This document shows positions 42,391-51,693 of a DNA stretch of 64,000 nt, piece after piece. Location: NCBI RefSeq assembly GCF_014217855.1, contig NZ_CP059059.1, positions 1,984,001 through 2,048,000 of the forward strand, given 5' to 3'. Source of the DNA: Synechococcus sp. HK01-R. GTDB lineage: Bacteria; Cyanobacteriota; Cyanobacteriia; PCC-6307; Cyanobiaceae. Within the stretch, counting starts at the first letter, position 1. The number at the start of each line of letters is the position of its first letter. The notes beneath the pieces are model-generated. The model was not told the DNA's origin. It made no database searches and worked only from the letters and a program-made list of their open reading frames with translations. The translations under genes and the position numbers were made by a program.

Positions 42391-43515
42391 TTAGGGAATC
42401 GTGACCGTCAGATCCATCCGATTGTTCTGGCGTCGGCTCTGGGGTTCGATGACCAGCTCCTGGGGGTCGGCGACCACCGCGATCGAGTGCTGCCCGGGGG
42501 GGAGCGGCCAGGGCAGGCTGTAGCTCTCGCTGGCTCCGGCATCCATCCAGGGAATCTGGAGATAGCGGTGATCACTGAAGCGGTCGTTGACGACCACAGC
42601 CACCCCCACATCGCTCACATCAAGGGCACCCGCATTGGTGACGCTGAAGTGGATCTGGCCCTCTGCATAACTGAGTTGGTTGATGGCGAGATCACTGCAG
42701 AGCGATTCAATCGTCTGCAGCGGGTAAAGCACCAGCTGTTCGATGCTCCCGAGGCGGGTGTTGGGGTGATCGTGTAGAACATGCCCCCCATAGGCCAGAT
42801 CGGTGCTGCAGCCGTGCAGATGCAGATGATCGCCGGCTTTGGGCACGGTGACGCGCCCCCGTTCCGGCTCACGATCGAAGAACCCACAGCAATCCCATTG
42901 CATCGACTTGCCGAGATAACGGATGGGACCGTCGGGTTGCTCAGGTGGGAGCGGCGCCAGACGGTAGTGCTGGAGCATGTCGTAGAGGCTCATTTCAGCT
43001 TGGCTGCCGTCGTCTGATTCACTCGAGAACCCTTGGTTGCGTCGTTGTTGCCCCATGCAGAGTTTCGAAGCGACGGTGATCACCAGCTCGTCCCAGTGGG
43101 CCAGCAGTCGGATGCCGTAAATGGGTGCCTCTTCCAGGGCCCCGCGCTGGCGTTCCTGTTCGATCGCGGTGCTGATCACCTCTTGGATCGGCCGATGCTT
43201 CATCTGTTGAAGCGGACCCAGCTCCACAGGGCGACGCAGGGCCGTCACATCTCCCGTGAAGCAGACGTAAGGGAAATGTCCGCTGCCGTCGCCCGGTTGC
43301 AGCCGGATGAGGCTCCCGTTGTGAGCGAGGCAGCGCCAGATGTCCGAGTTCCCGGAGGCGTTGCGAAGAAAGGTGAGTTCTCCGTTCTCCAGGCTGGAGG
43401 TGGTCCCCAGACCCAGCACGTCGCCCTGAAGGGGAATCCGTTCCAGGGGAAGATGCTCCCGAACATCGCCCTGGATCAGATCAGACACCGTGTTCGCGAT
43501 GGTGAGGTCGGCCAC
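42391..43515 (-). CDS. acetolactate decarboxylase-like protein with C-terminal CARDB-like domain
   Basis: 374 residues from GTG 43515. The first 245 residues look like an acetolactate decarboxylase: LGLGTTSSLENGELTFL, FPYVCFTGD, PIYGIRLLAHWDELVI, and a zinc-type motif HLHLHGCSTDLAYGGHVL. Residues about 265-374 form a separate beta domain (LSYAEGQIHFSVTNAGALD and VGVAVVVND), like CARDB/Ig-type adhesion domains. True ALDC makes acetoin from acetolactate, but the extra domain and drifted core make the substrate uncertain. No secretion signal seen. Confidence 0.6.
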   Translation of the reverse strand: MADLTIANTVSDLIQGDVREHLPLERIPLQGDVLGLGTTSSLENGELTFLRNASGNSDIWRCLAHNGSLIRLQPGDGSGHFPYVCFTGDVTALRRPVELGPLQQMKHRPIQEVISTAIEQERQRGALEEAPIYGIRLLAHWDELVITVASKLCMGQQRRNQGFSSESDDGSQAEMSLYDMLQHYRLAPLPPEQPDGPIRYLGKSMQWDCCGFFDREPERGRVTVPKAGDHLHLHGCSTDLAYGGHVLHDHPNTRLGSIEQLVLYPLQTIESLCSDLAINQLSYAEGQIHFSVTNAGALDVSDVGVAVVVNDRFSDHRYLQIPWMDAGASESYSLPWPLPPGQHSIAVVADPQELVIEPQSRRQNNRMDLTVTIP

Positions 43516-43581
43516 GACTTAGAGCTGCTGTCACCATCGCTAGCGGCAAAGCCCGCGAAGCACCAGCGTTGCCTTCGCAGA

Positions 43582-44565
43582 TCAGGGAATCAGGCTGAGA
43601 CGGCCGCGCTGGCCATCCAGCTGTGCCTGAGCTCCCAGAGGCAAGGCTTGGTTGGGGCGACCATGGCCCAGCGGCAGATTCAGCACCAAGGGAATGCCCA
43701 GATCGCCCAGGCGTTCCTCAAGGATCTCCTCAATCGTGAAATCACCGGGAAGGATGTCGTTTTCAGCCCAGCTGAAGCGACCGCAGGCCACCCCTGCCAA
43801 GTGCTGCAGTAGGCCTGCGCTGCGCCACTGGGTCAGCATTCGGTCCACTCGGTAGGGCGCTTCGCCGACGTCTTCCAGCACCAAGATGGCCCCCTTCAGG
43901 GAAGGAAGCCAGGGAGTGCCAATCAGGTGGGTCGCCACTGTGAGATTGGTCACCACAAGCGGACCCTGCGCCAAACCGGAACGAACGGCCCGCCCAGACA
44001 AGGGAGCCACAGGACGACCACTGAGCAGTGAAACAGTGCGCTGCCACTGGTCATCAGGGCCACCGGAGGAGCCATGGATCGCCCCCAACGATCCCGACGC
44101 CCACTGCGCGAGCAACAGAGAGCTGGTATCGGAAAAACCAAGGGTCCAGAGGGACCGACGGGGAAAACGGAAACCAGCCTCAAGCACCCGGGCAGCCCCC
44201 CAGCCCCCCCCCACCACAATCAGCCCATCGAGGGTCGGGTCTGCCCAGGCCTCTTCCAATTCACCGACGCGCTGACCATCAGTCCCGGAGAACCACTGCC
44301 ACTGTCGCCAGATCGTGTCGGGAATCTCCAAGATCCAGCCCTCCGCAGCACAACGTTGGCGAAGCTGCGTGAAATCCGTATCAGGGGAAATCCAGGTGCC
44401 TGGATTCACCGCCCGCAACCGAGAGCCGCGCCGCAAAGGGGGTGGGAGAGACAGGGCTGTGCCTTGAGCCCTGGGGGACGCCGCCTGGGAGACGCCAGGC
44501 AGCAGAGCCCCCAGCAAACTGAGGAGACCGCTGGTTAGAACACGGCGACGCCCAATCCCCATCAC
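43582..44565 (-). CDS. LD-carboxypeptidase (S66 family), exported
   Basis: 327 residues. The N-terminus GIGRRRVLTSGLLSLLGALLPG has a twin-arginine-like signal. The core has LIVVGGGWGAARVLE, the nucleophile region LGFSDTSSLLLA, ILVLEDVGEAPYRVDRML (Glu) and NLPLGHGRPNQALPLG (His), the Ser-Glu-His set of muramoyltetrapeptide carboxypeptidases. Expected role: trimming or recycling of peptidoglycan stem peptides. ATG 44565 or 44562. Confidence 0.85.
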   Translation of the reverse strand: MMGIGRRRVLTSGLLSLLGALLPGVSQAASPRAQGTALSLPPPLRRGSRLRAVNPGTWISPDTDFTQLRQRCAAEGWILEIPDTIWRQWQWFSGTDGQRVGELEEAWADPTLDGLIVVGGGWGAARVLEAGFRFPRRSLWTLGFSDTSSLLLAQWASGSLGAIHGSSGGPDDQWQRTVSLLSGRPVAPLSGRAVRSGLAQGPLVVTNLTVATHLIGTPWLPSLKGAILVLEDVGEAPYRVDRMLTQWRSAGLLQHLAGVACGRFSWAENDILPGDFTIEEILEERLGDLGIPLVLNLPLGHGRPNQALPLGAQAQLDGQRGRLSLIP

Positions 44566-44582
44566 GATTCAGGCGAAGCCCA

Positions 44583-45236
44583 TCACCCGATCAAGGCCTT
44601 CAGCAACGCGCGCCCGTCAACACCGCCAGTGACGGGATCGCAGGCCCGCTCGGGATGGGGCATCAGACCCAAAACATTGCCCTTGGCATTGGTGATACCA
44701 GCAATATTGTCCACAGACCCGTTGGGATTGGCGACGTAGCGCAGAGCGATCGCATCGTCATCCTGGAGCTGCTTCAAGGTCTCGTCGCTGCATTGATAGC
44801 GACCCTCTCCATGGGCGATCGGGAGCGTGATCTGACCACCAGCCACCTGATCAGACAACCAAGGAGTGCGGGAACTGGCCACCTGAAGAGCGGCGTCCTC
44901 GCAGATGAAGTGCAAGTTCCGATTACGAGTCAACGCACCAGGCAACAAACCGAGTTCGGTGAGGACCTGAAAGCCATTGCAAATGCCCAACACACGACCG
45001 CCGCCGGCTGCAAAATCCACCAGGGACTGCAGCACCGGAGCAAAGCGAGCAATCGCCCCGCATCGCAGGTAGTCGCCGTAGCTGAATCCACCTGGAAGCA
45101 CCACAGCGTCCAGTCCGCTCAAGTCCCGTTCCTCATGCCAGAGGAAGCGTGTGGGCAAGCCTAAGCATCCCTCCGTCGCCCAGCGCACGTCCCGGTCGCA
45201 ATTGGAACCGGGAAAAATCACCACACCAATGCTCAT
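44583..45236 (-). CDS. purQ: phosphoribosylformylglycinamidine synthase, glutaminase subunit
   Basis: Glutaminase of FGAM synthase in purine synthesis, working with PurS and PurL. 217 residues, class I amidotransferase: [29 protein letters not shown], catalytic Cys in [11 protein letters not shown], and the His/Glu pair in MPHPERA. Overlaps purS by four bases (ATGA). purL is not in the window. Confidence 0.95.
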   Translation of the reverse strand: MSIGVVIFPGSNCDRDVRWATEGCLGLPTRFLWHEERDLSGLDAVVLPGGFSYGDYLRCGAIARFAPVLQSLVDFAAGGGRVLGICNGFQVLTELGLLPGALTRNRNLHFICEDAALQVASSRTPWLSDQVAGGQITLPIAHGEGRYQCSDETLKQLQDDDAIALRYVANPNGSVDNIAGITNAKGNVLGLMPHPERACDPVTGGVDGRALLKALIG

Positions 45237-45487
45237 GACTCCTGCAGCTCCAGGCTCCAGTTCTCGATCACAGGGTTGGCCAGGAGGCGATCACTGAGGA
45301 GCTCCAGACGTCGACGCGCTTCCGCTTCATCAGGAGCCTCAAGCTCAAGCTCCACCGCCTTCCCAATCCTGAGACGGGTCACACCGTCGACCCCGAGACG
45401 AGCCGCGGCGGCTCGCGTGGCCTCTCCGGCCGGATCGAGGACCGAAGGTCGCAGATTCACCAAAACGCGGGCTTGATAACGCGGCAC
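45233..45487 (-). CDS. purS: phosphoribosylformylglycinamidine synthase subunit PurS
   Basis: 84 residues. Small PurS subunit that bridges PurQ and Pur[41 protein letters not shown] and a C-terminal [16 protein letters not shown] 45487 is the likely start because the conserved protein begins there, with GGAG just upstream. The frame extends to 45616 but that part is antisense to the divergent gene. Four-base overlap with purQ. Confidence 0.9.
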   Translation of the reverse strand: MPRYQARVLVNLRPSVLDPAGEATRAAAARLGVDGVTRLRIGKAVELELEAPDEAEARRRLELLSDRLLANPVIENWSLELQES

Positions 45488-45579
45488 GAGCTCCGGGCGG
45501 GGATTGTTAAATCTTGACAGGCCGAGGCACCCATCCCGGAAGGCTCTGGGCACGTTGAAGAAAGGGTCGATGCCATGGT

Positions 45580-45963
45580 GTGCCACAGCTGCTCTCAGCC
45601 AAACGGCCCGTTGCATTGGGCCGACAGGGATTCCTGGTCGCTGGGCTGATGGCCCTGGTCACGGTCGCTGGCATTCCCAGGGGGGCCAGGGCCGCCAACC
45701 CTGCACCGCTGCGGATCGACTTGGAATGCAACCGCAATGGCGGAGGCTGGCAGACCTGTCAGATGCGGGTGGTCCGGATCGGCGAAGAATGGTGGCTAGA
45801 CCTTCCCGATCGCCAGCTGCATTTTCGACATGACGGCAGCGGTCGGATGCGCCTGAGGGATTCCAGCAAGGCAGGCTGGCAGCCCGTCGAAGCCCGTTGG
45901 GTGGCAGAGCGAACCCTTTGTTGGGATGGGATCTGTGCCCGTGGGAATCTGCCCCTCGATTGA
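45580..45963 (+). CDS. small secreted protein, unknown
   Basis: 127 residues from GTG 45580. A signal-like hydrophobic region (GFLVAGLMALVTVAGIP, then ARAA) precedes a short domain with four cysteines (LECNRNGGGWQTCQMRV and ERTLCWDGICARG), which could form two disulfides. Not recognised. It is divergent from purS and lies 14 bases before the membrane methyltransferase gene. Confidence 0.65.
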   Translation: MPQLLSAKRPVALGRQGFLVAGLMALVTVAGIPRGARAANPAPLRIDLECNRNGGGWQTCQMRVVRIGEEWWLDLPDRQLHFRHDGSGRMRLRDSSKAGWQPVEARWVAERTLCWDGICARGNLPLD

Positions 45964-45977
45964 TCGGAGAGCCAGCC

Positions 45978-46535
45978 ATGGCCCAAAAGGAGCGAAACTT
46001 GAAAGGGGCTTGGAAGGGCTGGAACCTCAGCTGGGAAAGCCTGTTGAAGAACAGCCAGGGGGAATGGTGGCTCATGGCACAGCTCCTGCTGATCCTGGCC
46101 CTGCTGCTGCTTCCAAGCTGGCCTCACCAGGCTGCATGGGAGAGCAGCACGGGGGCGTGGTCTCGGGCCGTCTTGGGAGGCGGAATGCTGATGAGCGGAC
46201 TGGTGATGGCGCTTCAGTCGTTGCTGAGCCTTGGAGCCAGCCTGTCGCCACTACCGGAACCGAAGCAAGGGGCAACTCTGATCACAACAGGGGCCTACCA
46301 GCGCTGTCGCCATCCGCTCTATCAAGCACTCCTCCTGAGTGCCGCGGGAGTGGTGATCTTGCGATGGAGTCCCCTACACCTGTTCCTGCTTGTGCTGCTG
46401 GCGGCTGTTCTGGCGGGGAAGGCGCGACGGGAGGAGCGGAGTCTGATCGCCCTGCATCCTGACTACGGGACCTATCGCAGACATACGGCAGCGATTCTCA
46501 ACGGACTACCAGGACTCGACTGGCGAGACCCCTAA
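45978..46535 (+). CDS. ICMT/PEMT-like membrane methyltransferase
   Basis: 185 residues from ATG 45978. Several hydrophobic helices and the motif TTGAYQRCRHPLYQALLL, the TGxY-x2-x-RHPxY signature of isoprenylcysteine carboxyl methyltransferase-type membrane enzymes, followed by KARREERSLIALHPDYGTYRR (the EE-x-L-x3-FG-x-x-Y element). The substrate is unknown. Co-directional with the preceding secreted protein. Confidence 0.85.
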   Translation: MAQKERNLKGAWKGWNLSWESLLKNSQGEWWLMAQLLLILALLLLPSWPHQAAWESSTGAWSRAVLGGGMLMSGLVMALQSLLSLGASLSPLPEPKQGATLITTGAYQRCRHPLYQALLLSAAGVVILRWSPLHLFLLVLLAAVLAGKARREERSLIALHPDYGTYRRHTAAILNGLPGLDWRDP

Positions 46536-46621
46536 GACCCAGGGTCGGACAAGGAACTGGCTTTTCCTCTCTGGAGCGTTAAAAACAATCCGTAGTTTCG
46601 GCATCCCCTGCTGCCTCGGCG

Positions 46622-47278
46622 ATGCTGCTGCAACGGATCCAAGCTCCGCTGATCCTGCTCATGGGCTGCGCGCTCGTCGCACCGCAAGTCAACGCTGCCG
46701 AAATGGACAGCCTTCAGGACAACCAGGTCCTGGGCATGGGACGTCTGAACAAAGAAGATCCAAGCCGACCGGACTGGACAACGAAGTCAACGACTGCTCC
46801 CAGCAGCCCAGACCAATGGCTGGCCTTCCTCCAGGAGCGAAAAGAGTCCGTCCTGGTTTTAGAGCGCACCGACCGCTCGATTCGGTCCACCGGTGACCCG
46901 ATCTGGGACCTGCGTCTGGAAATCCCAGGACAACGTCCACACCACTATCCAGCCGTCAGCGGCCGTGCCAATCGCCAACAGGCGAATCGCGATCAAATGG
47001 GCAGTCGGGCTCCGCTACCGCGTGGCCACTACACCCTCGGAGCCGTGGAACCACTAGCCGCCGGGGCCTATCCGGAACTCGGACCCATCTGGATCAGCAT
47101 CGAACCCAGCTTCAGCACCGGGCGAAGGGTACTGGGAATCCATCAGGATCCGAGCGCTGGCCGAAATTCCCAGAGCGGAACCCTCGGATGCATTGGCCTG
47201 ATCCATCGCAAGGACATCCTTGAACTCTCCGAGCTGATTCGACGCACGGGTACCCGACAGCTGGTGGTCCGAGACTGA
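46622..47278 (+). CDS. L,D-transpeptidase-like (YkuD) secreted protein
   Basis: 218 residues. Signal peptide (LILLMGCALVAPQVNA). C-terminal domain has PRGHYTLGAVEP, GRRVLGIHQDPSAGRN and SGTLGCIGLIHRKDI; the histidine and the cysteine in TLGCIGL fit the HxnSxGCx signature of L,D-transpeptidases that cross-link peptidoglycan. The enzyme is shorter and more divergent than typical members but the catalytic pair is present. It has its own 86-base upstream region. Confidence 0.8.
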   Translation: MLLQRIQAPLILLMGCALVAPQVNAAEMDSLQDNQVLGMGRLNKEDPSRPDWTTKSTTAPSSPDQWLAFLQERKESVLVLERTDRSIRSTGDPIWDLRLEIPGQRPHHYPAVSGRANRQQANRDQMGSRAPLPRGHYTLGAVEPLAAGAYPELGPIWISIEPSFSTGRRVLGIHQDPSAGRNSQSGTLGCIGLIHRKDILELSELIRRTGTRQLVVRD

Positions 47279-47305
47279 TCGAAAGCGCCCGGTGCCCCGT
47301 GGCCA

Positions 47306-48409
47306 TCACACCTGAAGCTCAGCACTGAGCAGCTCAGCTGCCTCGGGCTCGAAACCGATCAAGACCAGATCCACCCCGGCACCGGAGGGCGGTCTCCAAG
47401 CCTGTGAGGGGGCAGCTTCAAACCAGCTGTCGATCCTTGGGCCGACCATCTGGACCTGAAGGGGGAGGTTCTTACCCGGCAACCAGATCCTTCCCTTGAG
47501 GCGAACAACCCGATGGTTGCGAACAAAGGACGGTAACCGCTGTTCTAGATCGTCCCTCGAGACCTGACCCTCGAATCGAACCGTGCCACTGACCACCTCC
47601 ACGTGGCTGTGATCGTGATGGTCGTGCTCATGCTCATGCTCATGCTCATGCTCATGCTCATGGTCATGACCGTGGGTCTGACTGTGGGCCTGACTATGGG
47701 AATCGTGCCCAAGGACATCCGAGCCCTCCAGACGTGCTCCGAGCACGAGGGCCGGGTCAACCTCCCCGCGCTGCATCGCCATCAGAGCCGTACCCGGACG
47801 TACCCGCTGGCCGAGTTCGGTTTGGAGCTCGTCAAGTCGGGAGGCCTCAAGGCGATCGGCTCGACTGATCAGCACCTGATCAGCCGCCTGGAGCTGATCG
47901 TTGAACAACTCCTCGATCGAACTCAAGTGGTCGAGGCTGGGATCCTCCTCGCGCTGACGTTCCAGAGCCTCGGGATCCCCAACGGGACTACCAGCCGCAA
48001 GAGCCTCGCCGTCGACCACCGTGACCACACCGTTCACGACCACGCGGGAACGGACTTCTGGCCAAGCCAGCGCCTGTAGCAGAGGTCTTGGCAAGGCAAG
48101 ACCACTGGTTTCCACGACGATCCCATCCAGGCTCTCGGCTCGGGCCAGCAAGAGCTCCATCGTCGGCAAGAAATCGTCTTGCACCGTGCAGCACAGACAA
48201 CCGTTATTGAGCTCGACCAAACGACCTGCCAGCTCATCCTCCGGACAGAAACCGCAGCTGCGAATGAGATCGCCATCGAGGCCGACGGTGCCGAACTCGT
48301 TCACCATCACCGCGAGCCGCTGACCACTGTGGGAGAGCAGATGACGCAAAAGAGTGGTCTTTCCCGCACCGAGAAAGCCTGTGATCACTGTGACCGGTAA
48401 GCGCGCCAT
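47306..48409 (-). CDS. CobW/COG0523 GTP-dependent metallochaperone
   Basis: 367 residues from ATG 48409. P-loop ITGFLGAGKTT (residues 9-19), the family metal motif CLCC (Cys71, 73, 74) in LNNGCLCCTV, and a C-terminal CobW_C domain. A long His/Asp/Glu-rich loop near residue 230 (HGHDHEHEHEH...) would bind zinc, nickel or cobalt. COG0523 proteins deliver metals to target enzymes under limitation; the exact metal cannot be told. The start overlaps the upstream pentapeptide gene stop by one base. Confidence 0.9.
   Translation of the reverse strand: MARLPVTVITGFLGAGKTTLLRHLLSHSGQRLAVMVNEFGTVGLDGDLIRSCGFCPEDELAGRLVELNNGCLCCTVQDDFLPTMELLLARAESLDGIVVETSGLALPRPLLQALAWPEVRSRVVVNGVVTVVDGEALAAGSPVGDPEALERQREEDPSLDHLSSIEELFNDQLQAADQVLISRADRLEASRLDELQTELGQRVRPGTALMAMQRGEVDPALVLGARLEGSDVLGHDSHSQAHSQTHGHDHEHEHEHEHEHEHDHHDHSHVEVVSGTVRFEGQVSRDDLEQRLPSFVRNHRVVRLKGRIWLPGKNLPLQVQMVGPRIDSWFEAAPSQAWRPPSGAGVDLVLIGFEPEAAELLSAELQV
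47625..47660 (+). repeat. six perfect copies of a 6-base repeat (TGCTCA) inside the CobW gene
   Basis: Tandem TGCTCA x6, read on the minus strand as six Glu-His codon pairs in the metal-binding loop. Further imperfect His-rich codons flank it on both sides. Because the unit is in frame, copy-number change would add or remove two residues per step without breaking the gene. Confidence 0.9.
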
Positions 48410-48939
48410 CAGCGGCAACCCAAGCTGTCACGGGTGCTCACACCCGTGCGTTCATTCACACCGCTCGCCCTAGAGCAGAGGGCCTTGAGCTGGGGAAGGT
48501 CAATCACAGCATCTGTGAAATCGGCACCTTCAATCCGAGCATCCGTGAAGCGGCTCTGCATGAGCATGGCGTTCGTCAAGACCGCATTGGAGAGATCAGC
48601 GGCATCGAAACGGCTTGCAAAAGCGACCACATCGGACAAATCAGCCCCCTGAAGATCGGCCCCCTGAAGCAGGGAGGTGTTGATCACAGCGCCCCTGAGA
48701 TCACTGTCAGAAAGATTGACTCCCTGCAGATCAGCCTTGAGGAATTCCTTCTCCTTGAGATCCAGGCCATGCATATCAGGCACGATTTCCTGGACGGCCC
48801 GCTGACCGCGGAGCTCCGGAGCCGTGATCGCCTGAACAGGACGAACCGGTACGAGCAAGAGCACTCCGAACAGCAAAACAACGAATGACAGCGCAAAGCG
48901 CTTCAGGCCCAGGCAACAGGGGCGAGCTGGAGCAGACAT
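48409..48939 (-). CDS. secreted pentapeptide-repeat protein
   Basis: 176 residues. Signal peptide (FVVLLFGVLLLVPVRPVQA), then pentapeptide repeats A(D/N)LxX from about 65 to 145: ADLQGVNLSDSDLRGAV, ADLQGADLSD, ADLSNAVLTNAM, ADFTDAVI. This makes a right-handed quadrilateral beta-helix, exported, probably to the thylakoid lumen or periplasm as in cyanobacterial lumenal RFR proteins. The function is unknown. TGATG overlap with the CobW gene. Confidence 0.85.
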   Translation of the reverse strand: MSAPARPCCLGLKRFALSFVVLLFGVLLLVPVRPVQAITAPELRGQRAVQEIVPDMHGLDLKEKEFLKADLQGVNLSDSDLRGAVINTSLLQGADLQGADLSDVVAFASRFDAADLSNAVLTNAMLMQSRFTDARIEGADFTDAVIDLPQLKALCSRASGVNERTGVSTRDSLGCR

Positions 48940-49028
48940 CGCAGAGAAGGAATCACCGACGTGGTCGCGAAGGACCTGCCGTAGTTTGAGTGGTCACGTT
49001 ATGGCAGTCGTCCGCTAAACCACGCGTC

Positions 49029-49649
49029 ATGGCCAAGACATTGCGGGTGGTGGTCCCCCCCCATCCATTGATCGCCCACTGGTTGACGGTGCTCCGTCAT
49101 GCGGGCACACCGGCGGCCCTCTATGGAACCGGAATGGAGGAGCTGGGGCGATGGCTCACCTATGAAGCGGTCCGCGACTGGCTCCCCCATCGGCGTGAAA
49201 CCGTGACGACCCCAGTGGCAACAACAGACGGTCACGTGATCGAAGCCGCGGTTCCCCTGTTGGCCGTCCCTGTGCTTCCTGGTGGGCTCTCGCTCTGGCA
49301 GGGGGCCAGACAGGTGCTGCCTAATGCAGAGCTGTGCCTTTCCAGTGTTCCAGATCAGATCGAAGGCCAGGCTGGTGTGGTGTTGTTCATCGACCAAATC
49401 AGCAGTGGAAGGATCCTGCTCGATCTGCTTGAACAGCTGGCCGAACGAGGCGTCAACGATGGACGCAGGTTGCGGGTGGTCACAGCCGTGGCCGCCAGCC
49501 CAGGGTTGAAGAGCATCGGTGAGCGCATGCCCGACCTCACCATTCACACCGCCTGCATCGATGAGGGACTGGAGCCAGACGGGCGCGTGAACCCAGGCAT
49601 TGGAGAACCAGTGCAACGGCTTCAGATCAGAACGACTGGCAGCACCTAG
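49029..49649 (+). CDS. uracil phosphoribosyltransferase-like protein (altered substrate loops)
   Basis: 206 residues from ATG 49029. Overall Upp layout: HPLIAHWLTVLRHAGTPAA, then VPVLPGGLSLWQGARQVLP and a C-terminus LTIHTACIDEGLEPDGRVNPGIG. But the PRPP loop expected as DPMLATGGS reads FIDQISSGRI, and the uracil-site motif GDAGDR reads GIGEPVQRL. Catalysis of uracil salvage is therefore doubtful; it may have another or a regulatory role. Divergent from the pentapeptide gene. Confidence 0.8.
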   Translation: MAKTLRVVVPPHPLIAHWLTVLRHAGTPAALYGTGMEELGRWLTYEAVRDWLPHRRETVTTPVATTDGHVIEAAVPLLAVPVLPGGLSLWQGARQVLPNAELCLSSVPDQIEGQAGVVLFIDQISSGRILLDLLEQLAERGVNDGRRLRVVTAVAASPGLKSIGERMPDLTIHTACIDEGLEPDGRVNPGIGEPVQRLQIRTTGST

Positions 49650-49672
49650 TCTTTGGACACTGAGAAACAGTC

Positions 49673-49963
49673 ATGGCCCATCAGCGGGAGACCGCCAGCG
49701 GCAGCCTGGCCACACTGATCAGCGGAGCAGTCCTCGGGGCAGCCGGACTCGCCTGGTGGCTCTTATCGGAAGCGGATCGTCGCCAGCGGCTTCAGCGGCA
49801 ACGCTCGATGCTCTACGCACCCCGTCTTCAAGACGGAAGTGAAGACAGCGACCAAGACAGCCTGCAGAGCGCCGATCATCAACTCGAAAGGAAGGTGGAA
49901 CAGCTCAACACCGCGATTGCAGATGTGCGACGCCAGCTTGAGGATCTCGGGGCCAGGGGCTGA
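49673..49963 (+). CDS. small membrane protein with C-terminal coiled coil
   Basis: 96 residues. One transmembrane helix ([17 protein letters not shown]), a basic stretch, then a heptad-patterned C-terminus ([22 protein letters not shown]). Unknown function, and it sits between the UPRT-like gene and ilvD on the same strand. GAAACAG before ATG 49673 is a weak ribosome site. Confidence 0.65.
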   Translation: MAHQRETASGSLATLISGAVLGAAGLAWWLLSEADRRQRLQRQRSMLYAPRLQDGSEDSDQDSLQSADHQLERKVEQLNTAIADVRRQLEDLGARG

Positions 49964-50016
49964 CCGGGCACTCGGTAGGTTGGCCAAGAACCATCACCGC
50001 CCTCCGGCTGCCATCG

Positions 50017-51693
50017 ATGCTCCGCTCCGACGCCATCACGCAGGGGATTCAGCGTTCACCCAATCGGGCCATGCTCAGGGCCGTTGGCTTCGGGGATTCT
50101 GATTTCGGCAAACCGATCATTGGGATCGCCAACGGCTACAGCACGATCACCCCGTGCAATGTCGGTCTGAATGACCTGGCCCGAAGGGCCGAAGAGGCCG
50201 CCCGTCTCGCTGGAGGGATGCCGCAGACCTTCGGCACGATCACGGTGAGTGATGGCATTTCGATGGGCACCGAGGGGATGAAATATTCCCTTGTGAGCCG
50301 TGAGGTGATCGCGGATGCGATCGAGACCGCCTGCAATGGCCAGAGCATGGACGGCGTGCTCGCCGTCGGAGGCTGCGACAAGAACATGCCTGGCGCAATG
50401 CTGGCCATGGCCCGAATGAACATCCCCTCGATTTTTGTATACGGGGGAACGATCAAACCCGGCAAGCTGGGGGGCTGCGACCTGACCGTTGTCAGTGCGT
50501 TTGAGGCGGTGGGCCAGATCACCAGCGGCAAGATCGACGAAGAACAACTGACCGCGATTGAAAAGAACGCCTGCCCTGGAGCAGGCAGTTGCGGAGGGAT
50601 GTTCACCGCCAACACCATGAGCGCGGCAATCGAAACCATGGGGTTGAGCCTTCCTTACAGCTCAACGATGGCGGCTGAAGACGAGGAAAAGGCCGAGAGC
50701 GCTGCTCGCTCCGCCGAAGTGCTTGTGGAGGCGATCAAGGCGAACATCCGCCCCCTCGATCTGATGACCCGGGAGGCCTTCGAGAACGCCATCAGCGTGA
50801 TCATGGCGGTGGGCGGCTCCACCAACTCGGTCCTCCACCTGCTGGCGATTGCACGCACCGCCGGGGTGGAACTCAGCATTGATGACTTCGAGCGCATCCG
50901 TGAACGCGTTCCAGTGATCTGCGACCTCAAGCCCAGTGGCCGTTTTGTCACCGTGGACCTACACCAGGCCGGCGGTATCCCCCAGGTGATGAAACTGCTG
51001 CTCGATGCAGGATTGCTGCACGGCGACTGTCGGACCATCGAGGGAACGACGCTGAAGGAGCTGCTCGCCGATGTGCCTTCGGTACCTCCAGCGGATCAAG
51101 AGGTGATACGCCCTCTCTCCAACCCCCTCTACGCCAAAGGGCATCTGGCAATCCTCAAGGGCAACCTTGCCGAAGAGGGTGCGGTCGCCAAGATCAGCGG
51201 CGTGAAGAACCCTGTGATCACCGGACCAGCACGCGTTTTCGAAAGCGAGGAGACCTGCTTAGAAGCAATTCTCGACAAGCGGATTCAAGCCGGGGACGTG
51301 GTGGTGGTGCGCAACGAGGGCCCCGTAGGAGGACCTGGTATGCGCGAAATGCTCAGCCCCACCTCGGCAATCGTGGGCCAGGGTCTCCTCGACAAAGTGG
51401 CCCTGATCACCGATGGACGCTTCTCGGGTGGCTCCTATGGGCTTGTGATTGGCCATGTGGCCCCGGAAGCCGCTGTGGGCGGCACGATCGGGCTGATCGA
51501 AGAAGGAGACAGCATCACGGTGGATGCCAACAAGCTGCTCATCCAACTCAACGTAGACGACACGGAATTGGCACGTCGACGTAACGCCTGGGTGCCGCCT
51601 ACTCCGAAATATCGGACGGGGATTCTGGGCAAATACGCGCGACTGGTCAGCTCCAGCAGTTTGGGAGCCGTCACTGATCAGCCGCCCTCCTGA
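50017..51693 (+). CDS. ilvD: dihydroxy-acid dehydratase
   Basis: Branched-chain amino acid pathway: dehydrates 2,3-dihydroxyacids. 558 residues, normal length. Three cysteines in the cluster positions, Cys47 (ITPCNVG), Cys120 ([12 protein letters not shown]) and Cys192 ([13 protein letters not shown]), point to the [2Fe-2S] type. C-terminal [12 protein letters not shown] is the substrate-binding signature. The 3' end overlaps the convergent unknown gene by 16 bases. Confidence 0.96.
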   Translation: MLRSDAITQGIQRSPNRAMLRAVGFGDSDFGKPIIGIANGYSTITPCNVGLNDLARRAEEAARLAGGMPQTFGTITVSDGISMGTEGMKYSLVSREVIADAIETACNGQSMDGVLAVGGCDKNMPGAMLAMARMNIPSIFVYGGTIKPGKLGGCDLTVVSAFEAVGQITSGKIDEEQLTAIEKNACPGAGSCGGMFTANTMSAAIETMGLSLPYSSTMAAEDEEKAESAARSAEVLVEAIKANIRPLDLMTREAFENAISVIMAVGGSTNSVLHLLAIARTAGVELSIDDFERIRERVPVICDLKPSGRFVTVDLHQAGGIPQVMKLLLDAGLLHGDCRTIEGTTLKELLADVPSVPPADQEVIRPLSNPLYAKGHLAILKGNLAEEGAVAKISGVKNPVITGPARVFESEETCLEAILDKRIQAGDVVVVRNEGPVGGPGMREMLSPTSAIVGQGLLDKVALITDGRFSGGSYGLVIGHVAPEAAVGGTIGLIEEGDSITVDANKLLIQLNVDDTELARRRNAWVPPTPKYRTGILGKYARLVSSSSLGAVTDQPPS

